Shown here: positions 6,827-15,442 of the stretch, piece by piece
Numbering within the stretch: the stretch's first letter is position 1
Layout: the number at the start of each line of letters is the position of its first letter
Assembly: GCA_964525525.1 (NCBI GenBank)
Contig: CAZGHD010000016.1
Location: 1 to 28,011 of the forward strand
Origin: RGIG2161 sp964525525
Lineage (GTDB): Bacteria; Bacillota; Clostridia; Oscillospirales; CAG-272
Direction: 5' to 3'
Length of the DNA: 28,011 nucleotides
The notes under the pieces: model-generated
Told to the model about the DNA's origin: nothing
The model's input: the letters and a program-made list of their open reading frames with translations, nothing else
Database searches by the model: none
Made by a program: the position numbers and the translations under genes

Positions 6827-7060
6827 ATGCTTATCGCTTATAGCTTCATCAAAATCAAGGGACAACTGTTCGGGCTCTCGGATTATCTTGCGGCGAGGTT
6901 TTCTTTTGAGCGGATCGTATATAAATTTTCGGCAGGTAAATCTTTTTCCGACTACTCCGCGGTGAAAGCAAAGCATTTCTTTGTCGTCAATCAGCGGTGA
7001 CGCGTGCTCGCAAAAAGCGCAAAAACGCTCTATTTCGTGCTCTGAAGTGTTCTTTTTCAC
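6815..7060 (-). CDS. Small four-cysteine protein, conserved hypothetical
   Basis: This 81-residue soluble protein has cysteines at C14-x2-C17, C31 and C43, in the pattern FCAFCEHA...LCF...FTCRKF.YDPLKRKP. Their spacing suggests a single zinc or iron-sulfur knuckle, followed by a basic segment (RKPRRK) and an acidic tail. I recall similar short proteins with a CRKFxYDPLKR motif from Clostridia, but no function is known to me. The start is GTG with a strong AAGGAGGT site about 6 nt upstream. It lies 42 nt after the YlbJ-like gene and probably shares its transcript, ending at the hairpin that overlaps its stop codon. Confidence 0.72.
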   Translation of the reverse strand: MKKNTSEHEIERFCAFCEHASPLIDDKEMLCFHRGVVGKRFTCRKFIYDPLKRKPRRKIIREPEQLSLDFDEAISDKHNAV

Positions 7061-7102
7061 GTCGTGACCTCCTTGCCCCCAAGTATCTTTACGAACAGTA
7101 TA

Positions 7103-8161
7103 TCATATTTTTTTTCTTTTTTCAAGTTTGGATATAACAAAACCGACAGAAAAAAGTAAAACGGTAAAAATAATCAGAAAATATCCTGCCTCGGCAGGGA
7201 TTTTACGGGCAAATACTTCTAAGGAACCGTGCGTGGTTATAGTACCGCCGAAGAAAAATGCACCGACTCCGCAAAATAATCCGCAAAACATTTTTGAAAT
7301 ATAGTATTTTTTCATGCTTAGATCGGTACCTGTGATGAACTGCCGTGTCTGCATATGAACGGATATTCCCGACCATCCGACAGAGAAGGCCGCGAGCGAA
7401 AAGCAAAACGGGGCAGGCAGAACGGCGGCCGCGTTTGTACCTGACGAAACCTCGCATAAAGCTGAAAATATAAGTCTTACTTCACGTAACGGAAATCGTG
7501 CCGATACGACTCCGACGGCGGTGTAGAAAAATATTATAAATCCGCAGATAGAAACGCACGATCCTGCGGCGTCGTATATAGCGCCGCAGAGCGATTCTGG
7601 AAAACTTTGGGACTGTGCAGTGTGTGTGTTTGTACTTGACACGTTACTGCTTTTACGCAGAAAAAGAGCAACGCATACCGCCGCCGCGACCTGAAGAAAA
7701 TATATCATCACTCCCGCGCGGGTACTATTTAAGATTGCCGTGCCTATTCCCGCCACTGTAAAAGCGGGGCCGGTATTGTTTGAAAACGCGATGAGCCGTT
7801 CCGCTTCGGTGCGGTCAATGTCACCTCTTTTATACAGGTCGATTGCTATCTTTCCGCCAATCGGAAAGCCGCACAAAAGTCCGAGAACGAACGCCGCAAC
7901 CGACGGGGGACTGATACCTAACACGCGGCATATAGGACGGGAGATAAAGACAGGGATTTTCGTGTGCAGTCCCGTGCGGAGCATCGTGCCTGAAAGAACG
8001 AGAAAAAAGAAAAGGGACGGCACTACCTGACGGGCGCAGATCCCGAGAGCTTCTGCAGTAAATGCGGTAACGCTCGAAAGAGAAGAGAGCGAAATGATAA
8101 AAAAGGCTATGACGGCTAAAGCAGAAAAGGTAGTTTTTTCGTTTGAATTAATGGCTGTCAC
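7103..8161 (-). CDS. ylbJ: Sporulation integral membrane protein, YlbJ-like
   Basis: This 352-residue polytopic membrane protein of the nucleoside-transporter/Gate type has about eight hydrophobic segments. Family landmarks are VVPSLFFFLVLSG (47-58), CGFPIGGK (97-104) and SNNTGPAF (127-134), the arrangement found in YlbJ. YlbJ is a membrane protein made in the mother cell and needed for heat-resistant spores. It is somewhat shorter than the B. subtilis protein (about 400 residues). The start is weakly supported: GTG 8161 has only GCGGG in front, and a promoter candidate lies very close. It is divergent from yqfC, so sporulation genes flank the shared upstream region. The 3-prime end runs through long A-tracts, a place where sequencing slips could alter the last residues. 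Confidence 0.75.
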   Translation of the reverse strand: MTAINSNEKTTFSALAVIAFFIISLSSLSSVTAFTAEALGICARQVVPSLFFFLVLSGTMLRTGLHTKIPVFISRPICRVLGISPPSVAAFVLGLLCGFPIGGKIAIDLYKRGDIDRTEAERLIAFSNNTGPAFTVAGIGTAILNSTRAGVMIYFLQVAAAVCVALFLRKSSNVSSTNTHTAQSQSFPESLCGAIYDAAGSCVSICGFIIFFYTAVGVVSARFPLREVRLIFSALCEVSSGTNAAAVLPAPFCFSLAAFSVGWSGISVHMQTRQFITGTDLSMKKYYISKMFCGLFCGVGAFFFGGTITTHGSLEVFARKIPAEAGYFLIIFTVLLFSVGFVISKLEKRKKI

Positions 8162-8175
8162 CCCGCATAAAAATA

Positions 8176-8203
8176 ACAGTATGTACGGTAAAATATATTA
8201 TTT
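8176..8203 (-). promoter_or_regulatory. Sigma-E-like promoter candidate for the YlbJ-like gene
   Basis: On the minus strand AAATAAT (8203-8197) and CATACTGT (8183-8176) are 13 nt apart, close to the sigma-E pattern (KMATATT, CATACAMT). Sigma-E control would suit a mother-cell sporulation gene. The start codon would then be only about 7 nt from the transcript start, so either the promoter or the GTG start is doubtful. Confidence 0.25.
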
Positions 8204-8223
8204 TTGAAAGGTATATATTCGTT

Positions 8224-8505
8224 ATGAGATCAAGGAAGGTGTCTGCTATCAAAAAAATCCTCGTCGGTGCACAGATCCCGCCGTCCGCTGTCGGAATCGA
8301 GTCCCGCATAGAGCTTAACGGCAGGCGGGAGGTCGTACTTGAAGGGTGTGAGGCAGTGCTTGAATACACGTCCGAGCGTGCGGTTATGCGTATGTGTGAC
8401 GGGGTGGTGTCTATATGCGGAAGCGGACTTGAGATGGCAAATTACGGTGACGGTACGGTCACTCTCAGCGGAAAAATGAGTGACTTTACTATGCTTGATG
8501 AGTGA
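8224..8505 (+). CDS. yqfC: Sporulation protein YqfC
   Basis: This 93-residue protein of the YabP/YqfC family is predicted to be all beta. The pattern is ELNGRREVVLEGCEAVLEYT, then VSICGSGLEMANYGDGTVTL and a final strand SGKMSDFTML. Family members are made during sporulation in the mother cell and belong with YqfD next door. GAAAGG lies 12 nt upstream of the ATG. It opens the operon that continues through mutS2, and the gap to yqfD is 18 nt. Confidence 0.88.
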   Translation: MRSRKVSAIKKILVGAQIPPSAVGIESRIELNGRREVVLEGCEAVLEYTSERAVMRMCDGVVSICGSGLEMANYGDGTVTLSGKMSDFTMLDE

Positions 8506-8523
8506 ATTTTCCGGAGGATAACA

Positions 8524-9693
8524 ATGCTGTTTTTCGTTTATTTTTTGCTTGGCAGAAGAAAGGTAAGAATAAGATATTACGATGTGGAAAAATTGATAAA
8601 CCGAATACTTTCGGCAAAAATAAATATGACCGATACTGTACGCGTCGAGTGTGACACGATTGAGCTTACCGTTGCGGGAGGCGATATTAAGACTCTTGAG
8701 GAGATAGTATCCGAGCTTGGCGCGGAGTGCGAGATAATTTCGTCGCGCGGACTTCCGCGTATCTTTTCCCGCTACAAAAAAAGATACGGTATTTACGTCG
8801 GCGCCGCGCTGTTCTTTTTAACGGTTTACGCTTCCACCATGTTCGTTTGGCGTATTGACGTTGTGGGAAACGAGAACGTCACGCGGGAGGACATTATTTT
8901 ACTTCTGTCCGAAAACGGGGTAAGGGAAGGGAGCTTTATTCCCGGGATAGACGTTGAGTACGTTCAGCACAGAAGTATACTTGGCGGTGAGGAGATAGCG
9001 TGGCTTTCACTCAACCGTATCGGCACGGTGTTCACGGTTGAAGTCAGAGAAAAACTGTCAAGCGAAGAAAAGGGCGCAAGCTCTGTAAACATAGTTGCTA
9101 CACTTGACGGGCAGATAGACAGCATCGAGGTTTACGAGGGGGAGGCGGTCGTAAACGTGGGCGACAGTGTGAGAAAAGGTGATCTTCTTATCAGCGGAAT
9201 AGTGGACGGAAATGCGCGCGGACTCAGAGAGATTCGCGCAGACGGGACTGTAATCGGCAGGGTCAGCAGTAATATTCGGGTGGAAATTCCGTTTGAAACC
9301 ACTGAAAAACGCTACACGGGCAAGGAAATCCGAAAAAATAAGCTGATTTTTTTCGGAAATTGTGTAAATCTTTTCATAAACAGTGGAATTTCAATGCAAA
9401 AGTATGATACAATTATAAGTAGGAAAATTTCGGAGTTCTATGACGGCACGTCTCTGCCGATAGGAATTGAGACCGAGATATACAAAGAATACGAGGACGT
9501 TTCGGTAACGTATACTCAAAGTGAAGCCGCGGAGCTGGCGATAGCCACTCTGAATGAGAGGGTGAAGCAAGAGCTTGCGGGATCACAGCTTCTATCACGC
9601 ACGCAGTCTGCGTATTTTACCGAGTATTCATTTGTTATTGATTGCGAGCTTTATATGTTAAAAAATATAGCGGAAGTTTTACCGATAGGTTAA
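8524..9693 (+). CDS. yqfD: Sporulation protein YqfD
   Basis: This 389-residue membrane protein has a soluble N-terminal domain (residues 12-85), one transmembrane helix at about 89-109 (GIYVGAALFFLTVYASTMFVW), and then a large extracytoplasmic part. That part begins with an FtsQ/POTRA-like segment (IDVVGNENVTREDIILLL) and continues with a beta-barrel hybrid-like region (GDSVRKGDLLISG). The topology and position directly after yqfC identify YqfD, required for efficient spore formation. ATG follows GGAGGATAACA. Only 16 nt separate it from phoH. Confidence 0.9.
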   Translation: MLFFVYFLLGRRKVRIRYYDVEKLINRILSAKINMTDTVRVECDTIELTVAGGDIKTLEEIVSELGAECEIISSRGLPRIFSRYKKRYGIYVGAALFFLTVYASTMFVWRIDVVGNENVTREDIILLLSENGVREGSFIPGIDVEYVQHRSILGGEEIAWLSLNRIGTVFTVEVREKLSSEEKGASSVNIVATLDGQIDSIEVYEGEAVVNVGDSVRKGDLLISGIVDGNARGLREIRADGTVIGRVSSNIRVEIPFETTEKRYTGKEIRKNKLIFFGNCVNLFINSGISMQKYDTIISRKISEFYDGTSLPIGIETEIYKEYEDVSVTYTQSEAAELAIATLNERVKQELAGSQLLSRTQSAYFTEYSFVIDCELYMLKNIAEVLPIG

Positions 9694-9709
9694 ACGGGGT
9701 AAATAAAAT

Positions 9710-10720
9710 ATGTTCGAAAAAACGATAAAAACAGAATCAAGTGAAGAAACCGCCAATATATTCGGTGCGTTTGATATTCACCTGAGTAAACTTGAAAACG
9801 CGTTCTCTGTCAAGCTCGGTAACAGCGCTGATCTTGACGGCACCGGCGACGCGATAAGAATATCCGGCGAGGACGGGGAAGCGGTAGACAGAGCTTACCG
9901 TGCGCTTAAATCTTTGCAGAAGATGCTTAAACTCAACGACGTGCTGTCCGAGCAGACGGTTGATTACGTTATACAGATGATAAAGGAAGAACGGGACGGA
10001 GAGCTTGAAAGCCTGTCCTCCGACTGTATCTGCCTTACCTCAAGAGGTAAGCCTATCAAAGCGAAAACGGTAGGACAGAAAAATTACGTTGAAGCTATAC
10101 GCAAAAACACCGTAACTCTCGGTGTCGGTCCTGCGGGTACGGGAAAAACCTTTCTTGCGGTCGCTATGGCTGTAAAGGCACTTCGCGCAAAGGAAGTGAA
10201 CAGGATAATTCTGACCCGCCCGGCGGTAGAGGCAGGAGAAAAACTCGGCTTTCTCCCGGGAGACCTGCAAAACAAGATAGACCCGTATCTCAGACCGCTT
10301 TACGATGCGCTTTACGAGCTTCTCGGAGCGGAGGTTTATGCGAAATATCTTGAAAAGAACACGATAGAGATCGCGCCGCTGGCTTATATGCGAGGACGTA
10401 CTCTTGACGATTCGTTTATAATTCTTGACGAGGCGCAGAATACTACCTCTGAGCAGATGAAAATGTTTTTGACCCGACTCGGATTTAATTCCAAGGCAGT
10501 AGTTACCGGTGACTTGACCCAAACAGACCTGCCGTTCGGCAAAAAGAGCGGACTTCTCACGGCAGTCAAGATTCTTGATAAGATAGACGACATCGCGATA
10601 CATCACTTTACCGAGATGGACGTGGTTCGTCACAAGCTGGTAAGGAAGATAATTATGGCTTACGATAAGTACGAGCGTGAGCTGAAATCTGAAAAATACA
10701 AGGTAAAAAAGCCACAGTAA
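9710..10720 (+). CDS. phoH: PhoH family protein (ATPase)
   Basis: This 336-residue cytosolic P-loop ATPase is related to superfamily I helicases. The N-terminus (about residues 15-75) is a KH-like domain. The PhoH core has Walker A GPAGTGKT (140-147), Walker B FIILDEAQ (236-243) and the motif TGDLTQTDLP (267-276). The family is linked to RNA metabolism and often stands beside ybeY, as it does here, 6 nt upstream of it. The length is typical. The start ATG lies after AACGGGGTAAATAAAAT, a modest ribosome site, so translation may be partly coupled to yqfD. Confidence 0.93.
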   Translation: MFEKTIKTESSEETANIFGAFDIHLSKLENAFSVKLGNSADLDGTGDAIRISGEDGEAVDRAYRALKSLQKMLKLNDVLSEQTVDYVIQMIKEERDGELESLSSDCICLTSRGKPIKAKTVGQKNYVEAIRKNTVTLGVGPAGTGKTFLAVAMAVKALRAKEVNRIILTRPAVEAGEKLGFLPGDLQNKIDPYLRPLYDALYELLGAEVYAKYLEKNTIEIAPLAYMRGRTLDDSFIILDEAQNTTSEQMKMFLTRLGFNSKAVVTGDLTQTDLPFGKKSGLLTAVKILDKIDDIAIHHFTEMDVVRHKLVRKIIMAYDKYERELKSEKYKVKKPQ

Positions 10721-10724
10721 AGGA
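10719..10724 (+). promoter_or_regulatory. Ribosome binding site deciding the ybeY start
   Basis: AAAGGA ends 8 nt before ATG 10733 but only 2 nt before ATG 10727, so the second ATG is the better initiation codon. The site overlaps the phoH stop codon, implying coupled translation. Confidence 0.55.
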
Positions 10725-10732
10725 AGATGAAA

Positions 10733-11188
10733 ATGGAACTTAATATATATTTTTCAAACAAAATAAAGGGCGAGACTGTTGGTTACGAGACCTGCATTCT
10801 CGTGCGCGGCGCGATAAGGTCGACCTTGCTTTGCGAGGGATGTCACGGCAGTTATGAGGTTTCGGTTACCTTTTGCGACGACGCGTATATAAAAGAGCTT
10901 AACCGCAAATACAGAAAAATAGATAAGGCGACCGACGTTTTGTCCTTCCCGCTTTACGACGGACAGATAAGCGACGGCGCACTCGGAGACATCGTGCTGT
11001 CTTTTGAACACGCAAAGCGTCAGGCAGAGGAATACGGTCACGGACTTGACCGTGAGATAGCTTTCCTCGTTGCGCACTCAATGCTTCATCTTCTCGGATA
11101 CGACCACGAGCTGTCCGACGAGGACGACCGCATAATGCGTAAACGACAGAACGCGGTAATGAAAAGAATGGGACTTGAAGTAAAATAA
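10733..11188 (+). CDS. ybeY: Endoribonuclease YbeY, rRNA maturation factor
   Basis: This 151-residue metal-dependent endoribonuclease acts in 16S rRNA 3-prime maturation and ribosome quality control. The diagnostic zinc motif is H115, H119 and H125 in AHSMLHLLGYDHE. Upstream is the conserved segment DKATDVLSFP. The ATG at 10733 is preferred over one two codons earlier (10727) because of ribosome-site spacing. It lies between phoH and era, the usual order, but the dgkA and cdd genes often found before era are missing. The length is normal. Confidence 0.92.
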   Translation: MELNIYFSNKIKGETVGYETCILVRGAIRSTLLCEGCHGSYEVSVTFCDDAYIKELNRKYRKIDKATDVLSFPLYDGQISDGALGDIVLSFEHAKRQAEEYGHGLDREIAFLVAHSMLHLLGYDHELSDEDDRIMRKRQNAVMKRMGLEVK

Positions 11189-11194
11189 TCAAAA

Positions 11195-11201
11195 TAAGGT
11201 G
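11195..11201 (+). promoter_or_regulatory. Ribosome binding site deciding the era start
   Basis: TAAGGTG lies 6 nt before ATG 11208 and overlaps an in-frame GTG at 11199, which therefore is unlikely to be the start. ATG 11205 would be only 3 nt away. Confidence 0.55.
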
Positions 11202-11207
11202 AAAATG

Positions 11208-12092
11208 ATGAAAAGAACAGCATTTATAGCGATAGTAGGCAGACCTAACGTAGGAAAATCCACACTTCTTAATGCTATTTTGGGAGAAAAAATAGCGATA
11301 GTATCAAGAAAGCCTCAGACAACGAGAAACAGAATAACCGGAATTTATACGAGAGGCGAGGATCAGTTCGTTTTCCTTGACACTCCCGGTATACACCGTC
11401 CGCAGACCAAGCTCGGCGACTTTATGGTAAAGACCGCTAACAGCACTATGGGAGATTCCGACGCGGTTATACTTATAGTTGAGGCAGGCAAGCCTGCGGG
11501 ACAGATAGAAGAAAACGTGATAGCGCAAATAAAGCAAAAGGAGCTTCCGTGCATTCTCGTTATCAACAAGACCGACGTTTCCTCTCCCGAGAAGATAGCG
11601 GAGACGATAAAGCAGTATTCCGAGCTTTACGATTTCGATGCGTTTGTTCCGATCTGTGCTAAAAAGAACGACGGAGTAAGCATAGTTATTGACGAGGCGG
11701 CTAAATTCCTCGCCGAGGGCGACTGGTTCTTCCCGGAGGATATGATAACCGACCAACCGGAAAGACAGTTTGCGGCAGAGATAATCCGCGAAAAACTGCT
11801 TCGTACTCTCAATGAGGAGATCCCTCACGGTACTGCGGTGGTTATCGAGGCGTTTGAGGATCTCGGAAGAATGATAAAAATCAGAGCGGAGATCTACTGC
11901 GAAAAGGAATCCCATAAGGGAATCATCGTTGGAAAAGGCGGCTCGGCTCTCAAGCTGGTCGGCAGCTACGCAAGAGAGGATCTTGAAAAATTCTTCGGCG
12001 TTAAGGTGTATCTTAACCTTTGGGTAAAGGTTAAGGAAAATTGGAGAGATAACGAGGTCACCATATCCAACTTCGGTTATAATAACGACTAA
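11208..12092 (+). CDS. era: GTPase Era
   Basis: This 294-residue Ras-like GTPase binds 16S rRNA and helps 30S assembly at the membrane and ribosome. It shows G1 GRPNVGKST (11-19), the switch I region with PQTTRNRITGI (36-46), G3 DTPG (58-61), G4 NKTD (120-123) and a G5-like ICAKKN. The C-terminal KH domain has the RNA-binding loop GIIVGKGGSALK followed by VYLNLWVKVKENWRDN. ATG 11208 is chosen for its ribosome-site spacing. It follows ybeY by 19 nt and precedes recO by 23 nt. Confidence 0.96.
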   Translation: MKRTAFIAIVGRPNVGKSTLLNAILGEKIAIVSRKPQTTRNRITGIYTRGEDQFVFLDTPGIHRPQTKLGDFMVKTANSTMGDSDAVILIVEAGKPAGQIEENVIAQIKQKELPCILVINKTDVSSPEKIAETIKQYSELYDFDAFVPICAKKNDGVSIVIDEAAKFLAEGDWFFPEDMITDQPERQFAAEIIREKLLRTLNEEIPHGTAVVIEAFEDLGRMIKIRAEIYCEKESHKGIIVGKGGSALKLVGSYAREDLEKFFGVKVYLNLWVKVKENWRDNEVTISNFGYNND

Positions 12093-12115
12093 ATCTGAAA
12101 ACAGGGGGCGGTTTT

Positions 12116-12919
12116 GTGCTTGAGGTTACTAAAGGTCTTGTAATACGCGAGACGGCAGTAGGTGAAAAGGATAAACTGCTCACCGTTTTGACTCACGACC
12201 TCGGTATAATCACGGTCAGCGCAAAGGGAATACGCTCGGTGAAAAATCCGAATATCGCATCGGCACAGCTTTTTTGTTACAGTAATTTCGTGCTTTATAA
12301 AAAAGGGGATTACTTTTGGCTTCGCGAGTCGGATCTTATCGAGAATTTTTACGGACTCCATTCGGAGCTTGAAAAATACGCGCTTGCGGCGTATCTTTGC
12401 AGTATCGCGGAGGAATTCGGATGCGTTGATGAGGATGCCGCGGAGATAGAAAGACTTCTTCTCAATTCGCTTTACGCGATAGCAAACGATCGCGCACCGA
12501 TGGCGGTAATCAAGGGCGCGTTTGAGATGAAGATAGCGTCGGTATCCGGCTTTATGCCCGATCTTTCCGGATGTATCGAGTGCTTTTGCGAGTCTGACGA
12601 TTATATGATATTTGACGTGATGAACGGATGTTTACTCTGTCAGAAGTGTAAAAAGAAATTGAGTGACGCGGAGTATCTCGTTCGGGACGTGTCTCCCGAT
12701 ACATACGAGTCGCTTGAACCGGTGATAAAAAAAGTGATCTCCCGCTCGGCTCTTTCGGCTTTGAGATACGTCGTGAGCTGCAGATGCGAGAGGCTGTTTT
12801 CCTTTAAGCTTGAGGACGAGGCTTTGGCTGAATTTTCGGACGTCTGTGAAAAGTATCTGTTACATCACATAGGGCGCGGATTTTCCACGCTTGAGTTTTA
12901 CAAATCGGTAAAAAGTTAA
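12116..12919 (+). CDS. recO: DNA repair protein RecO
   Basis: This 267-residue recombination mediator loads RecA with RecF and RecR. The N-terminal OB fold spans about residues 1-80 (TKGLVIRETAVGEKDKLLTV) and is followed by a helical domain. A zinc-binding cluster has C153-x2-C156 and C172, C175 and C178 in the C-x2-C style of the family. The start is GTG with AGGGGGCGG about 4-5 nt upstream. Its place after era is the common order in Firmicutes. Confidence 0.92.
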   Translation: MLEVTKGLVIRETAVGEKDKLLTVLTHDLGIITVSAKGIRSVKNPNIASAQLFCYSNFVLYKKGDYFWLRESDLIENFYGLHSELEKYALAAYLCSIAEEFGCVDEDAAEIERLLLNSLYAIANDRAPMAVIKGAFEMKIASVSGFMPDLSGCIECFCESDDYMIFDVMNGCLLCQKCKKKLSDAEYLVRDVSPDTYESLEPVIKKVISRSALSALRYVVSCRCERLFSFKLEDEALAEFSDVCEKYLLHHIGRGFSTLEFYKSVKS

Positions 12920-12925
12920 AATTAT

Positions 12926-12930
12926 CGGAG
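12926..12930 (+). promoter_or_regulatory. Distant ribosome-site-like motif before mutS2
   Basis: CGGAG is the only purine-rich match upstream of ATG 12948, but the 17-nt spacer is far longer than usual. No better in-frame start is visible, so mutS2 initiation may be weak or coupled to recO, which ends 28 nt upstream. Confidence 0.3.
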
Positions 12931-12947
12931 ATAAGAATACACAAAAA

Positions 12948-15338
12948 ATGAAACAACTTAAAAAAACAATAAAAACGCTTGAGTTTGATAAGATAAGAGC
13001 GATGCTCGCGGCGTGCGCTTTGACCGAGGGTTCAAAGGCACTGGCGCTTGAGCTTGAGCCTTCCTCATCGATTCACGTCGTTAAACAGCGTCAGGCGCGT
13101 ACGGCAGACGCGAAATATCTTGCGGGAATAAAAGGACAGCCCTCCTTTGGGCTTGTGAAAAACCCGGAGGAATACTGCGAGAGAGCAGGAAAAGGTGCGG
13201 TGCTTGCGACAAAGGAACTGCTTGACGTTGCCAATATTCTTCGTACGACGAGAGGACTTATCGACTATATAAAGACCGACAGAAAAAGAGAAACGGTCTT
13301 AGACGAGATATTTGACCGTCTGACTGCAAATAAATACCTCGAGGACAAAATTACCCGCGCAATAATCGCGGAGGATATGATAGCGGATGAGGCAAGCGCG
13401 GAGCTTGCGGATATTCGCAGAAAAATAAAAAATTCCAACAACCGTATAAGAGAATCGCTTCAAAACTATACGTCAAACCCCAAGTACTCAAAATACCTTC
13501 AGGAAAATATCGTAACCATGCGTGACGGTAGATACGTTATTCCGGTAAGAAGTGAGTACAGAAATGAGATAAAAGGTCTTATACACGATACGTCAGCGTC
13601 AGGCGCGACCGTGTTTATCGAGCCGATGACCGTAGTTGAAGCTAACAACGATCTGCGCGTGCTTGCCTCAAAGGAACAGCACGAGATAGATAAGATTCTC
13701 GCGGAGCTTTCCGCGGAGTGCGGTAACTTTGGTCAGGATATAGTTCTTAACTATCACAATATAACCGAGCTGGCATTTTTGTTTGCCTGTGCGGAGCTTT
13801 CTTTCAAAATGGACGCGTCCGAGCCGGTCGTGCACACGGGCGGAAAGCTTGTTTTAAGACGCGCGCGTCACCCCTTGCTTGATCCCAAAACCGTCGTTCC
13901 GATAGACGTTGAGCTCGGCGGAGAATATACCACTTTGGTCATTACAGGTCCTAACACGGGCGGTAAAACGGTTACGCTCAAGACCATCGGACTCCTTTCT
14001 CTTATGGTACAGGCGGGACTTCAGGTTCCCTGTGAGGCGGGAAGTGAGTTCGGAGTTTTTGAAAACATTCTCGTTGATATAGGGGACGAGCAGAGCATCG
14101 AGCAGTCGCTGTCTACCTTCTCGTCTCACATGACGAATATCGTTTCCATACTTGGTAGCGTCACTGCAAATTCTCTCGTTATCGTGGACGAGCTTGGTTC
14201 GGGAACAGACCCAGTTGAAGGCGCGGCGCTTGCGGTGTCTATACTTGAACAGATACGTGCGGCAGGCGCGTTCTGCGCCGCAACGACGCATTATTCCGAG
14301 CTTAAAACCTATGCGCTTGATACCGAGGGCGTTTGCAACGCATCCTGCGAGTTTGACGTAAAGACGCTCCGTCCGACGTACAGACTTATCATTGGTACAC
14401 CGGGTAAGTCAAATGCGTTTGAAATATCCGAAAGACTCGGTATGCCGAGCGAGATAATTTCAAGAGCCGAGCGGCTTATCAGCAAGGAAAACAGACAGTT
14501 TGAGGAGGTTATCGCTAACCTCGAAAAGAGCAGAATAGAGATGGAGAAGGAAAAAGCCGCGGCGGCAGCCGAGAGGGTGTCCTTTGAAAAATACAAAGCA
14601 AAGACAGAGGCCGAGATAAAGCGGCTTCTTGCCGACGCCAAGGCGGAGAACAACAAGGCTCACGAAAAAGCCGCGGAGATGGTGGAGGCGGCTCGTGCGT
14701 CAAGCGAATTCGTGTTTGCCGAGCTTGATAAGATCAGAAAAAAGAAAGACTCGGAAAAACTCGCAGAGGAGCTTGACGCCGCGAGAAAAAGTGTAAAAAC
14801 TCATCTCAAAAACAGCAGTGTCAAATTTGACCCCATCGACACGGTAAACAACGAAAAGTACGTTCTTCCGCGTGAGCTTAAAGTCGGAGACGAGGTGCTG
14901 CTCGTATCGGTCGGCGCTCACGGAACGGTGCTTTCCGCGCCCGATAAAGACGGAAACGTTGAAGTAAAGGCGGGACTTATCAAGACGAGAGTCAAGATAG
15001 GAGATCTTCAGCTTGTTGAGAACACCGCGACGGTGATAGACAAAAATAACAAAAAGAAGTCGGTTTCCGGCTACCGTGCGGACGTTAACCGCAGTTTTAA
15101 GCCTGAGATCGATCTCCGCGGTCAGAACGGCGAGGAAGCGTGGTTTATGGTTGACAAATATCTTGACGACGCAAAGCTCGCAGGATTTGAGAGCGTCCGC
15201 CTCGTTCACGGAAAGGGAACAGGCGCGCTTCGCGCGGCACTTTGGAAGTTTCTTAAAGCGGACAAGAGAGTCAAATCGTTCAGACAGGGACAGTACGGCG
15301 AGGGTGACCTTGGTGTGACGGTAGTTGAAATTAAATAG
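12948..15338 (+). CDS. mutS2: Endonuclease MutS2 (Smr-domain MutS homolog)
   Basis: This 796-residue protein is close to the usual length of about 785. MutS2 lacks the mismatch-recognition domain and acts on recombination intermediates and collided ribosomes. Residues 1-320 are the core and lever region. The ATPase has Walker A GPNTGGKT (334-341), Walker B with LVIVDELGSGTDP (410-422) and H-loop H448 in ATTHYSELK. A charged coiled coil spans about 480-610, then comes a KOW-like segment near 635-680. The C-terminal Smr nuclease domain (717-796) has DLRG (721-724) and HGKGTG (from 754). It closes the yqfC operon. Confidence 0.96.
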   Translation: MKQLKKTIKTLEFDKIRAMLAACALTEGSKALALELEPSSSIHVVKQRQARTADAKYLAGIKGQPSFGLVKNPEEYCERAGKGAVLATKELLDVANILRTTRGLIDYIKTDRKRETVLDEIFDRLTANKYLEDKITRAIIAEDMIADEASAELADIRRKIKNSNNRIRESLQNYTSNPKYSKYLQENIVTMRDGRYVIPVRSEYRNEIKGLIHDTSASGATVFIEPMTVVEANNDLRVLASKEQHEIDKILAELSAECGNFGQDIVLNYHNITELAFLFACAELSFKMDASEPVVHTGGKLVLRRARHPLLDPKTVVPIDVELGGEYTTLVITGPNTGGKTVTLKTIGLLSLMVQAGLQVPCEAGSEFGVFENILVDIGDEQSIEQSLSTFSSHMTNIVSILGSVTANSLVIVDELGSGTDPVEGAALAVSILEQIRAAGAFCAATTHYSELKTYALDTEGVCNASCEFDVKTLRPTYRLIIGTPGKSNAFEISERLGMPSEIISRAERLISKENRQFEEVIANLEKSRIEMEKEKAAAAAERVSFEKYKAKTEAEIKRLLADAKAENNKAHEKAAEMVEAARASSEFVFAELDKIRKKKDSEKLAEELDAARKSVKTHLKNSSVKFDPIDTVNNEKYVLPRELKVGDEVLLVSVGAHGTVLSAPDKDGNVEVKAGLIKTRVKIGDLQLVENTATVIDKNNKKKSVSGYRADVNRSFKPEIDLRGQNGEEAWFMVDKYLDDAKLAGFESVRLVHGKGTGALRAALWKFLKADKRVKSFRQGQYGEGDLGVTVVEIK

Positions 15339-15367
15339 AGCAAAAGGTTAATTTTTTGTGATACCTA

Positions 15368-15396
15368 TTTTCAAATCGTACATTATATGGTATAAT
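15368..15396 (+). promoter_or_regulatory. Promoter candidate for the TIM-barrel/sugar-kinase operon
   Basis: TTTTCA (15368-15373) and extended -10 TGGTATAAT (15388-15396) are separated by 17 nt between the hexamers. The start site would be near 15403, leaving a leader of about 40 nt. The -35 is weak (4 of 6) and the -10 is perfect. This gives the carbohydrate pair its own transcript apart from mutS2. Confidence 0.6.
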
Positions 15397-15399
15397 CTC

Positions 15400-15423
15400 A
15401 TTATTAACGACCAAAAGAATAAT
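15400..15423. promoter_or_regulatory. AT-rich inverted repeat at the transcription start, possible operator
   Basis: ATTATT (15400-15405) and AATAAT (15418-15423) are inverted arms 12 nt apart, covering the predicted start site. A repressor bound here would block the promoter at 15368-15396. The AT-rich arms could also arise by chance. Confidence 0.2.
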
Positions 15424-15442
15424 TTTAAGAAGGTGCGACAAA

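Noticed and set aside
10040..10633. 197-codon minus-strand frame
   Set aside because: It is antisense to the PhoH ATPase core, and the product shows no domain.
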